NCBI GenBank assembly: GCA_014898425.1
Contig: RCSZ01000017.1
Coordinates: 992,001-1,056,000 of the forward strand
Direction: 5' to 3'
Source of the DNA: Botryotinia globosa
Lineage: Eukaryota > Ascomycota > Leotiomycetes > Helotiales > Sclerotiniaceae
Length of the DNA: 64,000 nucleotides
Below the pieces are notes generated by a model. That model worked only from the letters and a program-made list of their open reading frames with translations. It was not told where the DNA came from and ran no database searches. A program made the position numbers and the translations under genes. How positions within the stretch are numbered: the first letter of the stretch is position 1; the number at the start of each line of letters is the position of its first letter. Positions 44,274-54,503 of the stretch are shown piece after piece.

Positions 44274-45191
44274 ATGTCAACTTTATACAGTCCTGAAGCC
44301 ACACACTACGAAGGTCTCGAGGACCAAAATCTTCCCAAGTCAGAGAAAGAAGATAATGATGGCTTCTCCAAATCAGACGAAGAAGAGTTGTTCCTCGAGC
44401 GACATGACTTTGTCTCTTATCAAAAACAACACAGCCATAAGCGGAAGATCTACATCGTGGCCGCTGTCGGTGTATTCATTGCTCTCGCATCAATCACATT
44501 CGGAACATACTCGACATTGCGTTTTCAGGCCCTGAAGCATAGTCACAGCAGCGAGTCTACTCAGCAGCCATCACAGCCAGAAGTTCACTACCACGAAAGC
44601 CACGGAGGAGGCCACGAACACAAGCATGAGCATTCTCCCGTCTCATCCACCCAAACCAACTATTCCACACGCCCAGACTTAGATTGCGGCGACAGTGAAG
44701 CCACTGCAAAAGCTGCAGGCTGCACCTTCAACGTCATGGCATTTTCCTATGTTCCAGCCGCATGCAATGGGAGCGAAATCATGAGCTCCTTCGTCGACAA
44801 GCATGCCAATCTACCTCTGGACGGAGCCGGAATCTTTCCCTGGTACCGCTGGTCCAACCGGACCGAGCCTGTTCCGCAAGATGCAGACGAGCTTAGTAAA
44901 TATCCATTTATTTGGACGACCCACGAATGGCACATTGCGCATTGTTTATACAATTGGGCATTAACTACTGATGCAATTTCGAGGGTTCTTGACAACGAGA
45001 AAAACGTTTGGATCTTGCAGGATGCAGTTCAAGGGGGCCATATTGCGCATTGTAATGGTTTGGTTTCTGATAGAGTGACGAGTGGTCTGACGCCTTTGAG
45101 AGCTTTTAGAGCAATTGGGCGTTGCGTGAAATTAGACACTGACGGTATTGCAATTTTGAGCAATGATCCTTATGGGAGCCATGTGGATTGA
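44274..45191 (+). CDS. Membrane-anchored protein with twin HxxHC-like motifs (fungal family of unknown function)
   Basis: 305 residues, one exon. It has a cytosolic acidic N-terminus (about 1-58), a transmembrane helix (about 59-82), a His/Ser-rich linker containing GGGHEHKHEHS, and then a lumenal domain. That domain opens with DCGDSEATAKAAGCTFNVM and AFSYVPAAC. It includes HEWHIAHCLYNW (His217, His220, His223, Cys224), GGHIAHCNGL (His256, His259, Cys260), and conserved Trp/Tyr positions. The motif pair resembles that of UstYa proteins although the overall family is different. Such proteins are common in fungal genomes, and I recall them often near metabolite genes. A metal-dependent oxidation role is only an inference. 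Confidence 0.8.
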   Translation: MSTLYSPEATHYEGLEDQNLPKSEKEDNDGFSKSDEEELFLERHDFVSYQKQHSHKRKIYIVAAVGVFIALASITFGTYSTLRFQALKHSHSSESTQQPSQPEVHYHESHGGGHEHKHEHSPVSSTQTNYSTRPDLDCGDSEATAKAAGCTFNVMAFSYVPAACNGSEIMSSFVDKHANLPLDGAGIFPWYRWSNRTEPVPQDADELSKYPFIWTTHEWHIAHCLYNWALTTDAISRVLDNEKNVWILQDAVQGGHIAHCNGLVSDRVTSGLTPLRAFRAIGRCVKLDTDGIAILSNDPYGSHVD

Positions 45192-45769
45192 GATGTTCGC
45201 GGTTTTTGCTGGGCGCAAGGATTTCCAGATTTATGTAAAGCTATATAAGAAAATTGGTATATATGTCAGAACCTGAGCCTACCTTATAGGCTATAAGCAA
45301 ACTTTACAGGGTTTACGTGATATAGAGCAATCCATTACGCAGTATTCTGGCTTACTATTCACCAAATGTGAAAAAAGGCCCAACTCTGAAGCCCAAACGA
45401 CACTTGTAATAGTTAGAAGATAGACGTTATAAATTTAAAGCACTCAATAGTAAAAGACAAACAATTGGGTAAGAGGCAGTCATAAATGAGAAGCTCGAGT
45501 TTCGCACAAATGCGTTGAGAAACTGCCTTGAGCAACCAAATATGTATGCTTCTAAGTCTCCCAATCCTTCACTTGATGGCCTAGGTGAAACCACTTTTAT
45601 ATGCTACACGCGTGTCTTTCGACAAGTGAGAATGCTTAAAGATAAAACCAATCTCACCAAAACCAAAGGAAAACTCATGGTTGAGCACTAGATCGATATA
45701 GAAACAGTCAATCTAGAGATAAATTCATCGTCCATAGATAGTTTCATGTAGTATACCTGCTGTACCAAG
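45192..45769. other. Intergenic 3' spacer
   Basis: Separates the HxxHC protein gene and the convergent GNAT gene. No gene seen. Confidence 0.6.
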
Positions 45770-46393
45770 TCACTCTTCAAACTCCACTTTCATTTCAATA
45801 TCCTTCCATGCTTCCCGCAAGAGCATATAAGAAAGTTCTGCCACTATGCCACGACCTTCGATTTCTATGATTTTCTCCTCTTCCACAAACCCTAGATTTC
45901 TCAATGTCGAGCGCATTGGTTCATTATCTCTCATTGTTCCAGCGACAGCTTGGAGACCAAAATTAAGAGTTAACTGAGTCAAAACACTAGTCGTTAACTT
46001 CCCCAATCCCTTGCCTCTCACCTCCTTATTCAGAACCACGCCGATGTTGGCGACTCCTGGCCTGACCACAAAAATATCCCCAAACCCCACAACCTTCCCA
46101 TCAACTTCAACGAGGATCTTCAGACAATGAAAGTCCGTATTAGACTTGTCGTATTGATCATACATGTTGTCTTTCCATTTCGAGATAGCAACCTCATCCC
46201 AGACCTGGCCTTTGCTGTCTTGCAGTTTGTTGTTATCGGCGTTTGTCGCAAGTGGGAGCCAGACATTAAAGTGAGATGGTGTTGCGCGGAAGAATTTGAC
46301 AGTTGGGTGTGATGGAATGGTAATTATCCATTCCTTGGTGAAGAAATTTGGGCGGTAGTCTGAGGGTGGGGGTGAGGGTGAGGAGGAAGACAT
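45770..46393 (-). CDS. GNAT N-acetyltransferase (RimJ/RimL-like)
   Basis: 207 residues, one exon. After an N-terminal Ser/Pro stretch it reads WIITIPSHPTVKFFRATPSHF, then KILVEVDGKVVGFGDIFV and IGVVLNKEVRGKGLGKLTTS. The last includes the acetyl-CoA-binding loop (R/Q-x-x-G-x-G/A form: VRGKGLGK). The end is AGTMRDNEPMRSTLRNLGFVEEE, a typical N-terminal- or ribosomal-protein-type GNAT C-terminal motif. It probably acetylates a small molecule or protein amine; the substrate is unknown. It is unrelated in sequence to the GNAT at 8.2 kb. Confidence 0.88.
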   Translation of the reverse strand: MSSSSPSPPPSDYRPNFFTKEWIITIPSHPTVKFFRATPSHFNVWLPLATNADNNKLQDSKGQVWDEVAISKWKDNMYDQYDKSNTDFHCLKILVEVDGKVVGFGDIFVVRPGVANIGVVLNKEVRGKGLGKLTTSVLTQLTLNFGLQAVAGTMRDNEPMRSTLRNLGFVEEEKIIEIEGRGIVAELSYMLLREAWKDIEMKVEFEE

Positions 46394-49375
46394 TGGAATG
46401 GATGCTATATCGCGGCTTAATGAATGAACTTCTACTATTGAGTGAAGGTAAAAACTCTAGAAAATCATCATAGATCACTGTAGACTTACTTTGTGAATAT
46501 CTGGGAATTTCTGAGATGCTGATACTGCTGCCTCAAATGAAATGAATTGACTGATTATTCAAATCACGATGAATCAGACTGTAGAGGAGAAAAGGATCAA
46601 AGTAACAGAGAGTGATCTGAAAGTCATCAGAAGCGAAGATAGTTCTGAGTTACAAGAAGCTGTAAGTCAACCTTGTGCGCCATATAATAATGATCAAGTG
46701 GAAGTTCAGTTGAAGAGCTCGATAGGGAACACAGAACCGGTATTCTGGTGTATCTACTTTGATTTGTTGTGGTAAACTTTGTGAATCGTAACTTCCAATT
46801 TATGGAAACCATTCTTCTCACCACCTTCCTAGTTAAGCGATAAAGGATATTGAGAAAACCGCATCACATCATCGTCTTCTTCGATGCTCCTTTCAACCAT
46901 ACCAGCGACAAAAGCGAAAATGTGCGTGGTGGGTAGGTGTGGTGGCTGTTTGAGTATTATACTTGGGAGCACGTCACCTCCCTTTGTATCGCTTCTTGTT
47001 TGACTCCCATTCCAAGTATGTGCATCCCCTTCTCATGTCTCACAGTAAGGTTGGTAGCAAGTGAAGTATAAGGAGCAGGACTTTGATCAAGCTCTGTATT
47101 TATTCAAGACAATGAGATTTGATTAGGTAGGTAGATAAGATAAGATATAAGGTTAAGCTAGCCACTTTGGACCTCCTGAATCACACCTAGTCTATTCAGA
47201 CTCTGTCATCATCTAGTCACTCGAGAGTCAAAATGAGTCGAATAGATGTTTGAGAGTAAAACCTTTATCACATCGGTTTCACGTTCTAAATAGTCAATTG
47301 TTCCGCAGTCTTAAAAAGCTTTGATTTACTAACCAAAGGAACGACTGTTCCCTCACCAATACATCATCACACTCTATTTCCCATTCTCTACGTTGATTGG
47401 TCAACTCGATATCAATATCAATTAACTTCGATGACTCTTTCCCGCTCAGACAATATTGGAGCAGATTGCAATTTGCAACTTTTGAGAAAGCTTCGAAAGT
47501 GGAGTGAGCGGAGAAACTACACGGCACAAGCCCAAGTATGTTCAATCATCTCAATGAGAATCCGAGAAGAGATACAAGTCTAGATCACAATGAGTCTAAC
47601 CATGACATATCACACGGATTATTGTATCAAAATTTTCATCCCCAATTTCGTTCTGGAGAACTCGGTCCAGAAAAGAAACAGTATTCCGACCCAACGGGCC
47701 GGTCTAAGCCTTTTCTTATACCGACACGTTCATCTAGTTGCGGAGTTCAGTGCGAGGTGTGGCTGGGATCTGGGTACTCATTCACAGGGCCGAGTGGTGA
47801 GGCACGGAGTAGTAAGATCTTAGTTCTACGGTCTAGGAAGTATTGTTAGATTTGGAGCTATGTGATGAGAGGGGTTTCGTTTGGATGGCTGGATGCATAG
47901 ATCAATTTACAAATACCATGTTGCCTTGGCTCGCTGGCGATCACGATATGACACCAGGACCACAACACCAACACCCACCATGTCAACAACGGAATTTCCC
48001 ACAAAACAGACAAAAGAAGACAAGAGATAGATCAGAAATCAGGCAGCAGATCACTAGCCACGAGAAGCCACGGAATACCTGCATACCAGACACATCCCTT
48101 CGCAATCCATTCGTGTGTCTTTCGTAATGGAACTACTCATACGTAGTTCGGTATGGTTGGTACCTGCACATGCCGATTTCCAGTCGATCAGTTGTCGCGG
48201 CACAATGAAGTACATACCTACATATCTATATCTGTTCATTTGTTCATTTGTTTGTTTGTTTGTTTGCGAGCTGACAGTATACGTGTACTCGAAACATCAC
48301 CTGTCAACTTGCGGGACAATCAAGATTTCAAATAGGAATGCTTAACGATAGGAAATATCTAAGACTTAGGGAATATCAAGCACAAAGCCATATCAATAGA
48401 ATGCTGAATAATATCACATTGAATAAAAACTATGCTCACCAAATGAATGACGCATCTCCATGCCCCATGCCCTAAGAACCCATCCAGGTTCTCACTATCC
48501 TATCCCATCCCATCCCATCCCATCCCAAACCAAGCTCCCCGAGTACACCTCCTCAACCTCACCAGTCCACCACCAAACCCTGAGTCATCTGGCCTCACTC
48601 CCACATTTTTTCCATCACCGCTACAGCGAGCCAAAGCTCATGAACATGTGAAATAAGCGAACTCCGACCCCTTCATCACCCATACCCATTTTCCCACTTC
48701 CACCCTTTCCACACATCCACACTCACCTTCAGCCTTATCCCAAACCTTTTTAAGCACAGCTCCTACCTTTCGAGCATCCAACACATGCAAAGCGTGTACG
48801 CGGCCGGCGTTTTGATTGTTCCAAAAAAAGGTCATATAATTTTGTTTGATATGCATTGTTTGTATGGTTTATTGGTTGGTAAGCATGTAGACTCCATATA
48901 CCGCACTTGTTTTGTTTCCTAGACCGGGGCGGGTGAAAATGAGGCAAGCATGGGACGAGAAAGTTTTTTAGGGTTTTTTTTCGACATCTTGCTCAGAATT
49001 GCTTAGTTGCTTGATTGCTTAGCGGGCGGAGTCTGCATGAGATGAGATGAGTTGGGATGGCGTGGGAATTCTGGATTCTCAGTTTGTTATGACAGTTTTG
49101 CTTTTTCTGGGTTCACCTTGTTGGAGTGGAGGTACATGGACGGGTGTCATAATCTTTGGAGTCTGGGGTTGTGATGGATTTGAGTTGGATATATAGAGGG
49201 AGAGATGCCTCGATTATGAAGGCTTTCTCATTATCATTATCATCATCAATCAGATATAAGAAGATATCAATTCACATAAAAGTAACACTACTATCTCAAC
49301 GTCAAATTCATTTTTCGAAGTCAAAACTCTACCATCATAGACATCTCAAACATCATCAACAGCACATCTATAAAA
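46394..49375. other. Gene-poor spacer with simple repeats
   Basis: About 3 kb with no supportable gene. It holds a (TTTG)n run at about 48236-48268, a (CATCC)n run at about 48497-48530 and several short frames without motifs. A small plus frame at 46569-46775 has a reasonable ATG and a GTAAGT word at about 46661, but I could not find a continuing exon. Confidence 0.5.
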
Positions 49376-49908
49376 ATGCCTGCCGGATTCCCCGCCTACC
49401 CAGCTTCTCGTATGTTTCCTCTCCTCCCTTCTCTATCCCATAAACTCATCCAACAAACCTCAGGTTTTCCAAACGAAAAACCCCCAACGCTCTTCCACCC
49501 CTCCTCTCCCAAATCCCCAAAAGCAACACCCGTCTCCTACTCCACCTCTAGATCCTATACTGCTGCATCTTCCTCCTCTCCAAAAGACTCAATGGATACC
49601 ACTACCACATACACTCCCGCGAACGACACCTCTTCACTCTACAGCACCACTTCCACCATTTCTCTTTTGAAGCATCCGCTTAGTACACTCAAAGCAAAGT
49701 TCTCGTATAAGGAGCATTCGAAGAGGGAAGCAGCGAAGTCGAATGAGAAAACCTTGATTGATCCCTCGACGCCAAGTGAGAAGACACGTACGTTCGACCC
49801 CAAAGCCTGATATGATGGATATGAATGGAATGATAGGAGGCTGACTTGATTGGATTGGTAGCGAGACAATCGCTCACAGAAACATATATGATCATGGCTA
49901 TGAAGTAA
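49376..49908 (+). CDS. Small Ser/Thr/Pro-rich protein, function unknown
   Basis: I propose exons 49376-49409, 49464-49787 and 49862-49908 (405 nt, 134 residues). Intron 1 has donor GTATGT and acceptor CAG. Intron 2 has donor GTACGT, a CTGAC branch word and acceptor GGTAG, and splicing it gives the C-terminus PRQSLTETYMIMAMK. Without intron 2 splicing the frame ends at 49810. Intron 1 is 54 nt and stop-free, so retention would keep the frame. The protein starts MPAGFPAYPAS, is rich in Ser/Thr/Pro, then basic (LKAKFSYKEHSKREAAKSNEK). There is no signal peptide or membrane segment. The CT-rich leader and strong start context (AAAAATGCC) suggest good expression. I do not recognise the family. Confidence 0.6.
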
Positions 49909-50231
49909 TCATAGCCAGCGTTCAATTTGTCTATTTTTTTAATGCAGTTGTCACCGCAGATCCTTGGAATTTGGGGATTCTACGATGTTGCTGTGATATT
50001 ATAAATCTTTCGGCATGGGGTTCGGTGGATTTTTTAAATTTTTTTTTTTTGGAATCATTAGTGACATACTGGTAGTGTCTCGATCAAAGCCAGATACTTA
50101 TGGAACAGTCCTATCCTAAACGGGAACGGATGTATTGGGGAACGGCGTTTTAGAAGTTCTAGTTTAGTGTTGGAAATTGACTTCTTGATTTCATATCTCG
50201 TTAGGCTTTTAATGAACAAAATTCAAGTTTC
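49909..50231. other. Convergent 3' spacer
   Basis: Contains a poly-T/poly-A-like run at about 50030-50052; no gene. Confidence 0.6.
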
Positions 50232-51635
50232 TCAAAAACTATCATCAAAATCATCTTTCATCGCAACTATACTTGGACTATTGTCCAGTTCGTCGGTGTT
50301 GTCAAATCCAGCTCCTGCGGTGGTTAGAAGATCTTCAACGATCCTTTTACTTGCTTCTCGTGCTATAAGCAAGTTAGCTTGCATCGTCAACGGGTCAAGA
50401 AAAGGCAATAACATACCAGGAGTTTGTAATAATCTTGATTGCGGCAAGGAAAATTGAATGGTCTTTGGAGGACTCATTCCAAGTTCCTTGTAAATATTCT
50501 CCGCATCTTCATCACTATCGCTTTCCCATGTAATCTCATCTTTCTCTTTCTTCACAGATCTGGCAAAGATATCTTTTGACTTGCCTTTCGCAGGAGTTTG
50601 GACGCTTACACCGGGAGTGCGTGGTGCATTTTGTCTATATGGTTGTCTAATCGGCGAGCTGAATATATCAGCGTGTAATTGAGGTGCAGCAGCTGGCGGT
50701 GAAGACAATGGTGAATGGTTGTCTCGCCATGAGGCTTTGTTGACGGGCGTTTTCTTTTCTTTCCGATTTGTAAGTGGCGTGGCTTGGATTCGATAATTCT
50801 TCTCTAGCATTTTAAGGTATTGAGGATCTTTTGACTTTTGAGCCGTTGATGGTATGTAAGTTTGAGCATTCGATGGTAAATCATATAAATTCGGGTCCAT
50901 TCGATATGAGGTTGGGTCAAATGGGGATGAATCTGGTAACATTGACATATCTGGTGCCCTTTGCTTTGCTCCAGGTGTACTTGGTAGTTGTATGTCATCC
51001 TCATCATCCTGTAGTGTCGCTCCCTTCAGTTCCCTTCTCAAGTCCTCGTATGGAGATGAGAAGTCTGCAAATTGTGGTTCTTTATCTTTTCTGGGAGGAG
51101 GAGCTCGAGGTGTGCTACCACTTATGTCATTATCTTCTAACATTGAATCATCCTGATCATAAGAATGATGTCCGTCATCTTCTGTCCGGATAGTCTCATC
51201 ATCAACGTGCGATGCTGTATATTGACTTGGTTCTTCGTGGGACTGGGCATATGAGACATCCTCCTCCTCCTCCTCCTGTTGCTCTACTTGTAATAATGAG
51301 ACATTGGCACTGGCTTCGAAAAATTGTTTCCAAAACTACCCCGCGATTAGTTACCTTTCAGATATTCTGCAGATGTGCACCAACCTTTGACCCTTCCCAA
51401 ACCGCATTTGAATGGTTGGCATATTGTTCAACGACCGGTAGTATACTTGTAGTAACGATACGGTGTGCTCGACTAAAGTTGTGATCAATTTCTGAGGTTG
51501 CGTTAGTAAACAAACGATGTTTTAGGAGAGAGGTGGAATCTTGCCTTGGAGAGTCAAAGTGATAGATTGCTCTAGTTTCTCAAGCTCTTCTGTAAGAGAA
51601 AGTGGCCTTGCAGACGACACACTAGCTCGAGACAT
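50232..51635 (-). CDS. ASK1: DASH/Dam1 complex subunit Ask1
   Basis: Part of the DASH ring that links kinetochores to spindle microtubules. Exons 51635-51545, 51491-51385, 51335-50417 and 50362-50232 give 1248 nt, 415 residues. The N-terminal domain is diagnostic: LTEELEKLEQSITLTLQEID, HNFSRAHRIVTTSILP, VEQYANHSNAVWEGSK, FWKQFFEASANVSL. The rest is disordered with Pro-directed phospho-sites (STPGAK, RTPGVS, QTPAK), ending in PSKTI-like FSLPQSR, TPAREASKRIVEDLLTTAG and DDFDDSF. Intron 1 starts with GCAAG rather than GT (a GC-AG intron) and has a perfect ACTAAC branch. Intron 3 (50416-50363) is 54 nt and stop-free, so unspliced RNA would still read through in frame. Both assignments are supported by the restored family motif. 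Confidence 0.93.
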
Positions 51636-54503
51636 GATTTTCAATGGAATTCTGTATCTCGTTGAGAGACTGGAGTTTTTGGGGTTGCTGAGGGGTTGAG
51701 GCGACCGGCGCGTCACTGATTTGATTTTACCATGCAAAAGCAGAATGATTAAATGGCGTAACACGTGATCAAGAAGTTCTCAAGATTTGCTTGCTTACTT
51801 TAACTTTATCACATCTTTACTGTCCCCAACATTTTATACTTTCACGATAACATGGAATTCAATGCAAATCCAGTCTACCAGTATCAACATCATATTACGA
51901 TCGTTAATGATTTCCTCGTTTTGAGGTTTTGCAAAGTTTGTTTCTTTATCACATTACATACCTAGGTAGTATCCGATACCTACCAATGTGTTAGTTAACT
52001 CTCCAATCAGTAGGAATCAGCACTATCGATTCTGGTGTAGTGTACGGAGAACAGACTCCGCACTGTCCAGTATTTGCTTTCAACCTTAAGCTTAAAGGTA
52101 GAGAGATAGATAGATAGATATGGGCGATATGGATGGATGGTATGGATGGATTGTATGGATGACATGGGGAAACTGGCTGTTCCACGTTCAGACTCCCGTC
52201 AGTTCCCGTCAGTTCGCACCAATTCTTCCCGCTCATGCAACTGCTTTGCGCTACAACTTCTGTGCCGCCTTCTCCTTTTTCTCATCCCCAAGATTTCTCA
52301 TGTCTTATACCAATTCACAATATTGGTATTTGATTGCACAGACACAGATACGAATTCTGGCTAAGCCTGTCATCTGATCAACATCAACCCCATCGTAGGC
52401 ATCAACTCGAATCAGAAGCACAGACAAGAACCCCCTGGGAATTTGGATCATATCCCTTGAGGATTATCACAAATCCACTCCATCCAGAAGCCTTACAGCA
52501 TCAGCATCAGTATTACCATCAGCATCACCATTTGGATATCTGCACTATTACTGGTGTATTTCGCAATTCTCTCCTAGTATTGACGTTATCTTTTCGCATC
52601 GTTTCTTTTGACACCCCGCTTCCCCCTCCCCACCTCCGTCAGAGTCTCAGATTTTTGCAGCCTTTGCCTCCAGTTGCTCAATGGGGGGAGGCAACGCAAT
52701 CTATTCTTGCGAGCATTTGGAAACATTGAAAGTCGATAAGTGGGCGAATTCATTTTTCTTGTATCGAGAGAAATTCCAGACCTTCAGATCACGATCTCTA
52801 ACAGCCTAAAACATGTCTGGACAATAAGCTTCAACTGCCATGACGACTATTGCCTCAAACTAGCAAAATTCTCCCTGAGAAACATGGACTATGAGGTGTT
52901 ATTTCGTAAGCACGACAAGCATTCTATGGCTTATTATACTCCGTACACTACTCAGAGCAGAGAACAGGTGGTGTGCATAAGGATTTCAACGAGAGGATCA
53001 CCCTTGCAGGAGCATCGACAGCTTTTATGCAGGAACTTTCGGTTTAGGTTCCACATTGCCGAGGCTCCATCATCACCTACGATGTAACCGCCGTCTTTGA
53101 GAGATCAGCAGACAAATCATTGGGTAGACAATTTGGATATGTCTATTACCTGCATCGTACGTACTGATATTGACGAATTTTCAAGGATAAGATAGTCGAA
53201 TTAGGACACTCTACCAGTAGTATAGGGGCTTCATCTACCCCTTAAAGATCGATAATCACTCTACACAAAACGATTTACACTATTTTAGTTCCACATCGCA
53301 CAACTCTCACCACTCAAGTACTGATTGTTAATATTCACACAAGTGTGCCGGCGCGGGGCTTTCCCGTTGCAGAATCACCAAGACAATATAGAACTTACTC
53401 GCTTGATATTTTGCAAATAAAAAAGCCAAATTTCAGAGTTCGAACTCATCCAAACAATATCGAGAGATAACAAAAAACAAACAAAAAGACTTCATCCATC
53501 TCAAACTACCTCCAAATCTCAAACTGGGGCAATCCGTGCGTCACAAGCCAAGGGACCCTATTCATTTATCTTCGGTTCGAGTTCACAGATGAAAAACAAA
53601 GCTAACTTCTAAGTTCTGAGTTCTCACGCTTTTATAGTTCCAAGATTAGTTAAGCAGCATCCAGTAAGATTTTGGGAAATTAATTTTAAGCGGTCTAAAC
53701 CATACCTTGTCTACTATGTTTAGACTGTAGACTACAGAATTGACATGGGAGAAACCCTCTTCTCCAAAACTATCCAGCCAGTTTGGTCTCTGAGCACTAT
53801 GGGGAACGTGAAGTCTATTTATCCATGTCGCGGCCTTGTCAAGACCTTGTCACCGCGTGGACCTGGGTACTCTGTAAGAGAGAAGTTTTGTTTTTCTTAT
53901 ACATCACGATGTACTTTCCTTCACTTTATCCAGTAACACTCCTTAACTACGTTTTGTGTGCTCTCACATCTTCTTATGCTGTTTCATTTCTATCGTCATT
54001 CCTTGCATTCCTTCCTTTAAATGCCTTCCTCAGATATATCAAATCCCATTGTGTGTTGAGTTTTCTCACATATAGGAGCTCGGTTGATATATTGTTAATT
54101 GCTCACAACGTCCTCCCCATCTCATCCGAAGAATCTCACTCGATATCAGGTCCACCCCTCTTATGATGCCTGTCTTGATCATAACAATTTGCGAAATTCA
54201 CTGTCACTCACTGAATCAATCGTGATTTGCTGACTCGATTTTTCACCTTTGGCTTTGTTTACATTGACCAAAAGCTCATTTTTCCACGCCACCACGATAT
54301 ATCACGAACACCACCAACGTATTTGCGAATCGAATTCACTTCAACGTTATCTATTCAAGAACTTGCGATAACACTCTTCAACCCAGGAAACTGAGAATTG
54401 CGAGAATTCGGAGCTTGGCTCAATTGAGCTCTCCGAGCCACGATCTAGGGATCTGGTTTCCAGAATCATATAAAATACAGAGGAAGCTTGGATAATCTTT
54501 ACA
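51636..54503. other. Long intergenic region
   Basis: About 2.9 kb between the divergent ASK1 and PH-protein genes. It contains GATA/GGAT-type simple repeats at about 52100-52165 and a GTCAGTTCCC duplication at about 52190-52215. The plus-strand frames at 52334-52729 and 52740-53087 have His/Gln-rich or non-descript composition; the second starts only with GTG. I do not call genes here. Confidence 0.5.

Noticed and set aside
46569..46775. Small plus-strand gene beginning MNQTVEEKRIKV
   Set aside because: A donor-like GTAAGT occurs but no convincing acceptor and second exon; composition changes after the donor.
52334..53087. Two consecutive plus-strand frames that could be exons of one gene
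   Set aside because: The first is a His/Gln low-complexity stretch, the second begins only with GTG, and no splice signals join them sensibly.
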